From SIG672 sp045580325 (GTDB taxonomy: Bacteria > Bacillota > Clostridia > Oscillospirales > CAG-272), in assembly GCA_045580325.1 (NCBI GenBank), contig JAZNNR010000024.1, positions 1-38,591 of the forward strand: a stretch of DNA of 38,591 bases, written 5' to 3'. Every line of letters starts with the position of its first letter. The stretch's first letter is position 1. Below the pieces are notes generated by a model. That model was not told where the DNA came from. It did no database searches and was given only the letters and a program-made list of their open reading frames with translations. The position numbers and the translations under genes are program-made. This document shows, piece by piece, positions 8,192 to 15,739 of this stretch.

Positions 8192-9325
8192 TTATCTACT
8201 ACCGAATTTCCACGTAAATTCGCATAATCGCTTCGTAAGGTCTTCGGTCGCAGCAGACACGTTACTATAACCAAAAGCGGCAAACCGATTTCCATAAAGG
8301 TCATACAAGGTCCACATAACGTTCCGTTCAAACGTTATGGTTCCTTCACAGTCTGAAAAATTTTTAAAGGCACGTATTCCTATTTCTTTAACGCTTACGG
8401 GAATAAAGATGTTCATGCAAGAAACACAGTCCTCAAAGGCTTTTTCTCCTATCTTCTTCACACCTGCGGGAATTTCAATTTCCTTTAACCTTTTACATCC
8501 ACAGAAGGTGTATGGGTTTATAATTGTAATCTTGCTCGGCAGATTGACGCTTTCAAGTTTTATGCAGTCTATAAAAGCTCCCTCGCCGATAACGGTTACC
8601 GTTTCGGGAATTCGAATACTTTTCACCTTATTGTTTCCCGCAAAAGCATAATCCCCTATAGAAGTTACTTTATCTCCTTTAGGTGAATAATCGGGAATCA
8701 TTATATATTCGTCTGTACATTTTCCAATAGACACAATACAAGTTCCGTTTCCCTTAGACTCATAAAGCAGTCCTACGCTAGGTAGGATCTCACCGCAAGC
8801 GGTGCATTTATTATTTTTGAATTGGTGTTCTACCTTTTTCGTTGTTATCGTTGTACGCAGGAGTTCTTCATCACAACTAGCGCAGTAAACAACTTCGTCG
8901 TATGAGCCTTCTTTTGTGCAAGTGGAAGCCACCTTGTTCTCTACGGCACGAGTCAGCTCAGAGTGAATATGTCTTTGACCTGCGATAATCGCAAGTACTG
9001 TTACAGAGGCTAACATTATAGTAACAAAAATTGCCACTATAATATTTATATATGTATATTTTTTTCGATTCCCCTGCGCGCTTTCCTCTGAAGCTGCTTC
9101 TGCCTCGGGAATATGTATCTCGCCTTCATGATCGTCATTTAACAAATAATCGGTTGTAACGTTAAACAGCTTACTGATACGCAAAACATTTTGCGCGTCA
9201 GGCAGCGCCGTTCCGTTTTCCCAACGGCTGATCGCTTGCCTGGATACGTCCAGCTTTTCCGCAAAATCTTCTTGCGACCACCCTTTGGCTTTTCTGAGTT
9301 CGATTAGTTTGTCTGACAGTTTCAT
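8192..9325 (-). CDS. Membrane-anchored XRE regulator with LRR domain
   Basis: A 377-residue protein that joins a cytoplasmic DNA-binding head to an extracytoplasmic tail. Residues 5-60 are a helix-turn-helix of the XRE/Cro type (KGWSQEDFAEKLDVSRQAISRWENG). Residues 91-115 are a single membrane helix. Next is a Cys pattern C136-C148-xx-C151 and C174-xx-C177, like a small zinc ribbon. From about 218 to 350 come five copies of a BspA-type leucine-rich repeat (VTSIGDYAF, IPETVTVIGEGAF, IPAGVKKIGEKAF and so on). AAGGAGG is eight bases before the start. It probably senses something at the surface and acts on nearby promoters; the ligand and targets are unknown. Its own promoter carries palindromes that could be the operator. 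Confidence 0.85.
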   Translation of the reverse strand: MKLSDKLIELRKAKGWSQEDFAEKLDVSRQAISRWENGTALPDAQNVLRISKLFNVTTDYLLNDDHEGEIHIPEAEAASEESAQGNRKKYTYINIIVAIFVTIMLASVTVLAIIAGQRHIHSELTRAVENKVASTCTKEGSYDEVVYCASCDEELLRTTITTKKVEHQFKNNKCTACGEILPSVGLLYESKGNGTCIVSIGKCTDEYIMIPDYSPKGDKVTSIGDYAFAGNNKVKSIRIPETVTVIGEGAFIDCIKLESVNLPSKITIINPYTFCGCKRLKEIEIPAGVKKIGEKAFEDCVSCMNIFIPVSVKEIGIRAFKNFSDCEGTITFERNVMWTLYDLYGNRFAAFGYSNVSAATEDLTKRLCEFTWKFGSR

Positions 9326-9518
9326 AGTCAATCCTCCTTGATTTTGCGGACTCATTATAGCAAAGTAAGCCTAAAAATACCACCTCTTCAAGCTTACAAT
9401 TCCGCAACAAGACTTTACAAAGCGCAAAAATCTTATTTATTGCTCCGTATTTATCGGAAATTCATTTCCCTTCTCCGTAAAACAGCGTTATTTTTGTCTT
9501 TTTTACGAGTTTTATTTT

Positions 9519-9571
9519 GCACTAGTGCTTTGTCTTGACGTAATTATATCATATCATCATATGATTGTCAA
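9519..9571 (-). promoter_or_regulatory. Promoter and operator-like palindromes of the XRE-LRR gene
   Basis: On the minus strand, TTGACA (9571-9566) and TATAAT (9548-9543) are 17 bases apart. The spacer contains the perfect palindrome ATCATATGAT (9556-9565), and GCACTAGTGC (9519-9528) falls at about +9 to +18. These positions suit repression, perhaps by the gene's own product. The 437-base gap from 9326 to 9762 otherwise holds a leader of about 210 bases without clear structure, and the ligase terminator. Confidence 0.6.
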
Positions 9572-9704
9572 TAGTAATAATCAAACTTTGTCATATAATA
9601 CAAAACCAATATTGTTTTTTTGTATATATTTAGCAAAACCCTTGATATAAGTGCCACCAAAGAAATTTATAGAAGATCATAAAAATAAAACAAGGTAAAT
9701 TACA

Positions 9705-9739
9705 AAAGGCACTTGCGAATTTTTGTCGTAAGTGCCTTT
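9705..9739 (-). terminator. Terminator of the CoA-ligase gene
   Basis: AAAGGCACTT (9705-9714) pairs perfectly with AAGTGCCTTT (9730-9739). On the minus strand the stem runs straight into TTTTG. It lies 24 bases after the ligase stop. Confidence 0.7.
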
Positions 9740-9762
9740 ATTTAGTTTAAGTTATGCAGAAA

Positions 9763-11400
9763 TTACGAATTGTTCTGCTGCGAAACGAGCATATCTGCAC
9801 CGTACATACGGCGAAGCTTCGGTTTCTCGATCTTTCCTGTGGGATTTCTCGGAACGTCAGCAAAAATTATCTTCTTCGGGCGCTTATATCTCGGAAGTGC
9901 TGAGCAGAATTCAGCAATTTCATTTTCTGTACACTCGTAGCCCTTCTTTATCTGAATAATAGCCGCTGCTATCTCTCCAAGACGCTTATCGGGAAGCCCT
10001 ATGACCGCAACGTCGTGTACTGCAGGGTGTGCGCTTATAAAGTCCTCTATCTGTACGGGATAGAGGTTTTCTCCGCCCGTTATGATAACGTCCTTCTTTC
10101 TGTCAACGAGGAAAATAAAGCCGTCCTCGTCCATCTGTGCCATATCACCCGTAAAGAGCCAGCCGTCCTTGAGAACCTCGTCGGTCGCCTTTTCGTCCTT
10201 ATAGTAGCAGGTCATAACACCGGGACCCTTTACGCAAAGCTCGCCTACTCCGCCCTTTTCAAGAGCGTTACCATCAGGATCGACGATCTTAACCTCCCAG
10301 CCATATCCGGGGATACCGATCGCGCCGACCTTGGATATATTTCCTACGCCAAGGTGTACGCAGCCCGGTCCTATCGACTCGCTGAGTCCGTAGTTTGTAT
10401 CGTAATCGTGGCTCGGAAAATAATCAAGCCAATGCTTTATGAGGCTTCTCGGTACAGGCTGAGCTCCGATGTGCATAAGACGCCACTGATCAAGACAATA
10501 ATCTTCCTTTTTAAGATCGCCGCTATCGAGTGCGTTCAAAATATCCTGTGCCCACGGTACAAGAAGCCAAGCTATCGTGCATTTTTCCTTGGAAATAGTT
10601 TCGAGAACGTACTCGGGGCGTGTTCCCTTGAGAAGAACCGCTTTTCCGCCTACGAGGAAGCTTCCGAACCAGTGCATTTTCGCGCCTGTATGGTAAAGAG
10701 GAGGAATACAAAGGAATATATCGTCCTTTGTCTGTCCATGGTGCTTCTGCTCGACTATACAAGAGTGCATAAGGCTTCTATGCTTATGTAAAATTGCTTT
10801 CGGGAAGCCTGTTGTACCCGAAGAGAAATATATTGCGGCGAAGTCGTCGTCTGTGAGCTTTATATCGGGAGCTACGCTTGACTCGTCTGCCGTGAGGTCG
10901 AGATAGCTCTCGGCAAAGGTCGGGCATATTCCCGAGCCTGCGTAAACAAGAAGTCTGTTTTTGCGGATTATTGGCTCAATTTCCTCTATACGACCGATAA
11001 ATTCGTTACCGAAAACGAGCAGATCAACGTCTGCAAGGTCAAGGCAGTATTTGATTTCGTCAGAGGAATATCTGAAATTAAGCGGTACTGCAAGCGCACC
11101 CGTTTTGAGTATTCCGAAATATATCGGAAGCCATTCAAGGCAGTTCATAAGAAGGATACCGACCTTATCGCCCTTCTTTATTCCGTTTTTGATGAGCGCA
11201 TTTGCAAATCTGTTTGCTTTTTCGTTAAAAATGCTCCACGTTATCTCTCTGCGGTAGTATTTGGGCAGAGTTGTTTCAACGAGCTCGTATTCTCTCCAGG
11301 TAACCCTTCTTGTTTCTTCTCTTTCGGGGTTTACTTCAACAAGACAAACGTCCGATGCGTATTTTCGCGCATTTTCTTCGAGTATCTCTGTAATAGGCAT
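9763..11400 (-). CDS. AMP-forming acyl/aryl-CoA ligase (ANL superfamily)
   Basis: A cytoplasmic 545-residue enzyme that adenylates a carboxylic acid with ATP and moves it to coenzyme A. The P-loop-like motif YFSSGTTGFPKA is at 191-202. The aromatic motif is NYGLSE, the adenine-binding aspartate is in DGWLFTGD, the hinge is DRKKDVIITGGENLYP, and the catalytic lysine is in NPTGKIEKPKLRR near the end. The length is normal for fatty or aryl acyl-CoA synthetases. The substrate cannot be read from the sequence. ATG 11400 is chosen because GGAG lies nine bases before it. The gene is preceded by a promoter, a tyrosine-rich leader peptide and a terminator, which suggests control by Tyr-tRNA charging and so hints at aromatic acid metabolism. 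That link is inference only. Confidence 0.88.
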   Translation of the reverse strand: MPITEILEENARKYASDVCLVEVNPEREETRRVTWREYELVETTLPKYYRREITWSIFNEKANRFANALIKNGIKKGDKVGILLMNCLEWLPIYFGILKTGALAVPLNFRYSSDEIKYCLDLADVDLLVFGNEFIGRIEEIEPIIRKNRLLVYAGSGICPTFAESYLDLTADESSVAPDIKLTDDDFAAIYFSSGTTGFPKAILHKHRSLMHSCIVEQKHHGQTKDDIFLCIPPLYHTGAKMHWFGSFLVGGKAVLLKGTRPEYVLETISKEKCTIAWLLVPWAQDILNALDSGDLKKEDYCLDQWRLMHIGAQPVPRSLIKHWLDYFPSHDYDTNYGLSESIGPGCVHLGVGNISKVGAIGIPGYGWEVKIVDPDGNALEKGGVGELCVKGPGVMTCYYKDEKATDEVLKDGWLFTGDMAQMDEDGFIFLVDRKKDVIITGGENLYPVQIEDFISAHPAVHDVAVIGLPDKRLGEIAAAIIQIKKGYECTENEIAEFCSALPRYKRPKKIIFADVPRNPTGKIEKPKLRRMYGADMLVSQQNNS

Positions 11401-11513
11401 ATATGGCCACTCCTTTTCTTTATACTTTGAAGTTTTGTGCGGTTTGCCTTGGCAAATTTGCATCTCAGATGCAAAAGACACAAAACTTTTTCCCCTTTAC
11501 CTATTTTAATTTC

Positions 11514-11550
11514 AAAAAAATACCGTGAGCATTTGACTGCACACGGTATT
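11514..11550 (-). terminator. Attenuator terminator upstream of the CoA-ligase
   Basis: On the minus strand AATACCGTG (11550-11542) pairs with CACGGTATT (11527-11519) and runs into a stretch of T. It stands between the leader peptide and the ligase start, 114 bases before the latter, and so would stop transcription before the structural gene. The flanking ACCATAATACC (11555-11545) is partly complementary to GGTTATATAGGT (11598-11587) around the leader stop codon, offering an alternative antiterminator. Confidence 0.75.
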
Positions 11551-11588
11551 ATGGTTTTTAATTTAAACCCTTCCGCAATCAGCCACAC

Positions 11589-11654
11589 CTATATAACCCT
11601 GCTATAATAAGCACGGTAATAATATGAATAATATACGGAAAGCATCTTTTTCAT
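11589..11654 (-). CDS. Tyrosine-rich leader peptide of an attenuator
   Basis: A 21-codon frame from ATG (11654-11652) to TAG (11591-11589) lies inside the leader of the CoA-ligase transcript. It reads MKKMLSV-YYSYYYRAYY-SRVI and so has seven tyrosine codons in ten positions. A consensus promoter stands 34 bases upstream and an intrinsic terminator about 40 bases downstream. The ribosome site is weak: AAAGG lies 13 bases before the ATG, and AAGAG only two. In classical ribosome-mediated attenuation, scarce charged tRNA-Tyr would stall the ribosome on the Tyr run, leave the region around the stop codon free to pair with the 5' arm of the terminator, and allow transcription into the ligase. A chance AT-rich reading frame is the alternative, made less likely by the position of each element. 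Confidence 0.65.
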   Translation of the reverse strand: MKKMLSVYYSYYYRAYYSRVI

Positions 11655-11687
11655 AGCTCTTGATCGACCTTTCAAAAGTATAGGTAA

Positions 11688-11716
11688 AGTCTATCACACA
11701 ATCGTGAATTTGTCAA
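11688..11716 (-). promoter_or_regulatory. Promoter of the attenuator-ligase transcript
   Basis: On the minus strand, TTGACA (11716-11711) and TAGACT (11693-11688) with 17 bases between. It lies just after the serA stop. No terminator separates the two, so read-through from serC-serA would also enter the leader. Confidence 0.7.
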
Positions 11717-11730
11717 TACTTTTTTTAAAA

Positions 11731-12897
11731 TCAGTCGATAACGTTAACTGCGATAACGCCTTCTGTTGCCTTAACTGCCTCGAGTACTGCTTCGGGAAGC
11801 TCTGCATTAAAGTCGATCACTGTGTAAGCAAATTCGCCCTTGGAGCGATTAACGAAGTGCTCGATATTGATGTTTGCTTCTGCAAATGCAGAGGAAACGC
11901 CCGAAATAACGGCAGGAACGTTATAGTGAAGAACACAGCATCTGCTGAGTCCGCCGCGCTCGAGAACAACGGTAGGATAGTTTACGCTGTTAACGATGTT
12001 ACCGTTTTCGAGATAGTCAACGATCTGCTTTGCAGCCATTACTGCGCAGTTATCTTCGGATTCGTTTGTAGATGCGCCGAGGTGAGGAATTACGATAATG
12101 TTATCAACGCCGATAATATCGGGAGTTGCAAAGTCGGTTACGTAGCATGCTACCTTCTTATCTGCAACAGCCTTGAGCATATCCTTGCTGTTTACAAGCT
12201 CACTTCTCGAGAGGTTGATAATACGTACGCCGTCCTTCATCTGTGCAAAGGAAGCTTCGCAGAACATATCCTTGGTTTCCTTAGTTGCGGGAACGTGAAC
12301 AGAAATATAGTCGCTCTTTGCGAAGATCTCTTCGTAGCTTGCAGCCTTCTTTACCTTGGTGGAAAGTCCCCACGCGCCCTCAACTGTGAGGTAAGGGTCG
12401 CAGCCGATAACGTTCATTCCAAGAGCAGCAGCAGCGTTTGCAACAAGTCCGCCGATAGCACCAAGACCGATTACGCCGAGAGTCTTACCTGCGATCTCAA
12501 CGCCTGCGAAGGCGCTCTTATTCTTTTCAACTACCTTTGCAGCATCTTCCTGACCTGCAAGAGTCTTTACCCATTCGATACCGCCTGTGATGTTTCTCGA
12601 AGCGAGAAGGAGAGCTGCAACTGCAAGCTCCTTAACGCCGTTTGCGTTTGCACCGGGGGTATTGAATACTACGATACCCTTCTTTGCGCAGTCTTCAACG
12701 GGAATATTGTTTACACCTGCGCCTGCTCTTGCAATCGCCTTAACGCTTGCAGGAAGCTCCATATCGTGCATAGCTGCACTACGCACCATTATTGCATCGG
12801 CATTTTCGCAGCTATCGCTTACTGTATATTTATCATCGAAAATATCTGTTCCGATCTTTGCGATCTTATTTAAGAGAAGTATATTGCTCATTTTCAT
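11731..12897 (-). CDS. serA: D-3-phosphoglycerate dehydrogenase
   Basis: The first step of the phosphoserine route to serine: oxidises 3-phosphoglycerate to 3-phosphohydroxypyruvate with NAD. The 388 residues contain a D-isomer 2-hydroxyacid dehydrogenase fold with the Rossmann motif GVIGLGAIGG (about 141-150), the active-site region NLSRSELVN, and IPHLGAST with the catalytic histidine. The last 70 residues (about AVISGVSSAFAEANINIEHFVNRSKG) form an ACT domain, the usual site of serine feedback inhibition. The enzyme is the short type without the intervening substrate-binding domain. It is the second gene of a serC-serA operon with a gap of 20 bases. AAAGG lies five bases before ATG 12897; the ATG two codons in is also possible. 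Confidence 0.95.
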   Translation of the reverse strand: MKMSNILLLNKIAKIGTDIFDDKYTVSDSCENADAIMVRSAAMHDMELPASVKAIARAGAGVNNIPVEDCAKKGIVVFNTPGANANGVKELAVAALLLASRNITGGIEWVKTLAGQEDAAKVVEKNKSAFAGVEIAGKTLGVIGLGAIGGLVANAAAALGMNVIGCDPYLTVEGAWGLSTKVKKAASYEEIFAKSDYISVHVPATKETKDMFCEASFAQMKDGVRIINLSRSELVNSKDMLKAVADKKVACYVTDFATPDIIGVDNIIVIPHLGASTNESEDNCAVMAAKQIVDYLENGNIVNSVNYPTVVLERGGLSRCCVLHYNVPAVISGVSSAFAEANINIEHFVNRSKGEFAYTVIDFNAELPEAVLEAVKATEGVIAVNVID

Positions 12898-12917
12898 CGT
12901 TACCTTTCTTATTTTTC

Positions 12918-14009
12918 TTACGCCTTGGGGTTTTCAGCGGCAAATTTCTTCATAAACTCAACGAGAGCTTCAACACCAGAGAGAGGCATTGCGTTATAAA
13001 TAGATGCTCTCATACCGCCAACGCTTCTGTGCCCCTTGAGGTTTACAAGACCTGCTGCTGCAGCTTCCTTCGGGAACTTCTTGTCGATCTCTTCGTTACC
13101 TGTAACGAATGTAACGTTCATAAGAGAACGGCTATCCTTCTGTACGGGAGCGATGTAGTAATCCTGGCTATCGAGATAATCGTAAAGAACAGCTGCCTTC
13201 TTCTCGTTCATTTCCTTCATTGTGTCAAGACCGCCGAGAGAAAGGATCCAGTCGTAAACGAGTCCTGCAACGTAGATAGAGTAGCAAGGAGGTGTGTTAT
13301 ACATAGATCCATTTTCAGCCATAAGCTTCCAATCGAGCATAGAGGGCATCTTGGGGTCGCCGTACTCGAGAAGGTCCTCACGAACGATAACGAGAGTTAC
13401 GCCTGCGGGAGCCATATTCTTCTGCGCGCCTGCGTAGATAACGCCGAACTTGGTTACGTCAACAGGCTCGGAAATGATGCAGGAAGACATATCTGCAACG
13501 AGAGGAATATCACCTGTATCGGGAATGTAGCTGTATTTTGTACCGTAAATGGTGTTATTGAAGCAAATGTGAACGTAGGAAGCATCGGGAGAGATCATAT
13601 CCTTTGTAACTACGGGGATACGGTCGAAGTTTGTGTCCTTAGATGTTGCGATGCACTTAACGTCGTAGCCCATCTTCTGAGCTTCTTTATATGCCTTGCC
13701 CGAGAACTGACCCGAAACTATGTAATCAGCCTTGCCTGTTCTGCCAATGAGGTTGAGCGGAACGGCAGCAAACTGTGTGGAAGCGCCGCCCTGAAGGAAG
13801 AGCACCTTATAGTTATCGGGAATGTTCATAAGCTCACGAAGCTTTGCTTCTGCGTCTGCTATAATCTTTTCATAAACAGGCGATCTGTGGCTCATCTCCA
13901 TTACTGACATTCCGGAATCTCCGTAACACATAAGCTCGGAAGCTGCTCTTTCAAGCACGGGAACGGGAAGCATTGAGGGTCCTGCCGAAAAATTGTACAC
14001 TCTGTTCAT
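12918..14009 (-). CDS. serC: Phosphoserine aminotransferase
   Basis: A pyridoxal-phosphate enzyme (class V fold) that converts 3-phosphohydroxypyruvate and glutamate to phosphoserine; it may also act in pyridoxal phosphate synthesis. The 363 residues start MNRVYNFSAGPSMLP, the family's signature beginning, and contain MSVMEMSHRSP, FLQGGASTQF and the Schiff-base lysine in IYAGAQKNMAPAG. The C-terminus KGHRSVGGMRASIYNAM is also typical. Full length matches E. coli SerC (362). I chose ATG 14009, ten bases after AAAGGA, because the family begins there. A consensus promoter is at 14099-14127. A hairpin CGTATTA/TAATACG (14049-14079) lies in the leader. serA follows after 20 bases. Confidence 0.96.
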   Translation of the reverse strand: MNRVYNFSAGPSMLPVPVLERAASELMCYGDSGMSVMEMSHRSPVYEKIIADAEAKLRELMNIPDNYKVLFLQGGASTQFAAVPLNLIGRTGKADYIVSGQFSGKAYKEAQKMGYDVKCIATSKDTNFDRIPVVTKDMISPDASYVHICFNNTIYGTKYSYIPDTGDIPLVADMSSCIISEPVDVTKFGVIYAGAQKNMAPAGVTLVIVREDLLEYGDPKMPSMLDWKLMAENGSMYNTPPCYSIYVAGLVYDWILSLGGLDTMKEMNEKKAAVLYDYLDSQDYYIAPVQKDSRSLMNVTFVTGNEEIDKKFPKEAAAAGLVNLKGHRSVGGMRASIYNAMPLSGVEALVEFMKKFAAENPKA

Positions 14010-14098
14010 AAATAAATCATCCTTTCTGTTTGGCACATATATGCCTGTCGTATTATTTCTGAAATTTAATTTTAATACGGCAAAATAAACTTTCATTT

Positions 14099-14127
14099 AT
14101 TATATTCTTTTTTGCTTTTTTTGTCAA
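14099..14127 (-). promoter_or_regulatory. Promoter of serC-serA
   Basis: On the minus strand, TTGACA (14127-14122) and TATAAT (14104-14099), 17 bases apart, directly after the terminator of the phosphofructokinase gene. Confidence 0.75.
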
Positions 14128-14135
14128 TACAAAAA

Positions 14136-14171
14136 AGAAAAGATTGTATGTTTTAACAAACAATCTTTTCT
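14136..14171 (-). terminator. Terminator of the PPi-phosphofructokinase gene
   Basis: A perfect 12-bp stem, AGAAAAGATTGT (14136-14147) with its complement at 14160-14171. On the minus strand TTTTTT follows. It lies 30 bases after the stop. Confidence 0.85.
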
Positions 14172-14201
14172 ATATAAAATACTATTATGCAATTTAATGG
14201 T

Positions 14202-15455
14202 TCAGAAAGATAAACTGAAAAAATCGGGCAATCCGTTCTTTGTATAGTAGGTTGCTTCTCCGTTTACAAGAGGGAGCATATAATCAAGCGCCTTTGCCGT
14301 AATACCGTTTCCTGCTTCGTTTATGAAATCGTCGGGAACGTATTTCACTTTATTTGCTACCTGCGCAACGCTTACGGGCGCGTAGCTTACGCTATACTCT
14401 TCCCCCTTGCTTCTGATAATGCACATCATACAGTCGCTACTGCCTGATACAGCTGCCTCGACAGCCGCATTTCCGACTCCGAAGCTTTCGTCTATATCGG
14501 TCTTTGACGCGATATGAGCCGCGCATCTCTGGGGGAGATTAAGCTCTACCGAGCGAACCTTACATCCAAAGTGATTTTTAACCGCGTTTTCAAGTGCTTT
14601 GCCTGTTCCTTCGAGGTATTTATGACCGAAAACGTCGGTTGCGCCGCTCTGTGTTCCTTCACCTACAAGGTGTCCGTCAGCGAAATGAAGTCCTTCGGAA
14701 ACCGCTATAAGAATATTCGGGTGCTTCTTAAAGGCTTCTTCGATATCGGCAAAGAATTTATCGTACTCGAAATCTCTTTCGGGAAGATAAATATAGTCGG
14801 GAGCAACTCCTGTGTTTGCCGCCGCAAGAGCAGATGCAGCAGTAAGCCAGCCTGTATCTCTACCCATAATTTCAACGATAGTTACGGCTTTTACTGTATA
14901 CACCGCCGTATCGCAGAGCATTTCGCTTATGACTGTTGCGATAAACTTTGCCGCAGAGCCGTAGCCGGGTGTATGGTCGGTTACAGCAAGGTCATTATCA
15001 ATAGTTTTTGGAACACCGACGAAGTTCATTTCCCAGTCAAAATATTTACATACCGAGGAAAGCTTGGACACGGTGTCCATAGAGTCGTTTCCGCCTATAT
15101 AGAAGAAGTATCTGATATTATTTTTCTTAAAGAAATCGAAAAGCTTTATATATTTTTCGTTTTGCTGCGCCCCATCTATTGCGGGGAGCTTAAGACGGCA
15201 AGAGCCGAGTGCTGCCGAGGGAGTGGCCGAGAGTCTAGCGAGCTTATCCTCTTTTTCCTCACAGTCAAAAATTTCGCTGAGGTTTATTTTATCATCACGA
15301 AGCATACCCTCGACGCCGTTTCTCGCGCCGTATATAACGTCTATTTTATCAGAGCTTATTGCCGCAGATATAACTCCTGCGAGGGTCGCATTTATTGCGG
15401 TCGTAGGTCCGCCCGACTGTCCGACTATCGCATTTGCCTTTTCGCTAAAGATCAT
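14202..15455 (-). CDS. pfp: PPi-dependent 6-phosphofructokinase
   Basis: Phosphorylates fructose 6-phosphate to the 1,6-bisphosphate, reversibly, with pyrophosphate in place of ATP. The 417 residues show GQSGGPT (12-18), GGNDSMDT (121-128) and PKTIDND (149-155). An Asp in the fourth position of the GGxD motif and a Lys before TIDND (ATP enzymes have GGDG and PGTIDND) point to PPi use. Further motifs are MGRDTGWL and PQRCAAH (LNLPQRCAAHIAS), the latter close to the fructose-6-phosphate site. It starts at ATG 15455 with AAAGGAG ten bases before. No promoter is visible between it and the terminator of the tRNA-Glu gene 45 bases upstream. It draws on the same PPi pool as the pyrophosphatase at 433. 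Confidence 0.92.
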   Translation of the reverse strand: MIFSEKANAIVGQSGGPTTAINATLAGVISAAISSDKIDVIYGARNGVEGMLRDDKINLSEIFDCEEKEDKLARLSATPSAALGSCRLKLPAIDGAQQNEKYIKLFDFFKKNNIRYFFYIGGNDSMDTVSKLSSVCKYFDWEMNFVGVPKTIDNDLAVTDHTPGYGSAAKFIATVISEMLCDTAVYTVKAVTIVEIMGRDTGWLTAASALAAANTGVAPDYIYLPERDFEYDKFFADIEEAFKKHPNILIAVSEGLHFADGHLVGEGTQSGATDVFGHKYLEGTGKALENAVKNHFGCKVRSVELNLPQRCAAHIASKTDIDESFGVGNAAVEAAVSGSSDCMMCIIRSKGEEYSVSYAPVSVAQVANKVKYVPDDFINEAGNGITAKALDYMLPLVNGEATYYTKNGLPDFFSLSF

Positions 15456-15500
15456 TTTCAGTTACTCCTTTACTTTAAAAAACTTGGTGATAACAAAAAA

Positions 15501-15525
15501 CGACCGCGCTGAAACAGCGCGGTCG
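15501..15525 (-). terminator. Terminator after tRNA-Glu
   Basis: CGACCGCGCTG (15501-15511) pairs perfectly with CAGCGCGGTCG (15515-15525), loop of three. On the minus strand TTTTTTG follows. It stands between the tRNA and pfp. Confidence 0.85.
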
Positions 15526-15532
15526 GCTACGA

Positions 15533-15604
15533 TGACCCGTAGGGGAATCGAACCCCTGTTTCCGCCGTGAGAGGGCGGCGTCTTAGCCTCTTGACCAACA
15601 GGCC
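15533..15604 (-). tRNA. tRNA-Glu, anticodon CTC
   Basis: Seventy-two bases fold as a standard cloverleaf. The acceptor is GGCCTGT with ACGGGTC and discriminator A. The anticodon stem is CCGCC/GGCGG with loop CTCTCAC, anticodon CTC. The T arm is CAGGG-GTTCGAT-T-CCCCT. CCA is not encoded. The promoter is at 15619-15647 and the terminator eight bases after the gene. Confidence 0.93.
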
Positions 15605-15618
15605 TCATCGACGCAAAA

Positions 15619-15647
15619 ATTATACCATTATTTTGACAAAAAGGCAA
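15619..15647 (-). promoter_or_regulatory. Promoter of tRNA-Glu
   Basis: On the minus strand, TTGCCT (15647-15642) and TATAAT (15624-15619) with a 17-base spacer, about 15 bases before the tRNA. Confidence 0.65.
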
Positions 15648-15739
15648 TATGCTTTTTCAACAAATTCTAAAACAAATATCTGTGCGTTTCGCACAAAAAT
15701 GTAATAAGCAGTATAATTTTTGCGACAGGTAATTTTATT

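Noticed and set aside
11555..11700. T-box riboswitch in the CoA-ligase leader
   Set aside because: No T-box consensus (AGGGTGGnACCGCG) or specifier-loop layout is seen. The leader peptide explains the leader better.
12792..13907. Long plus-strand reading frame opposite serC
   Set aside because: It is Cys/Val/Asn-rich with no domain, has no ribosome site, and lies wholly opposite two secure genes. It is a mirror frame of biased codon use.
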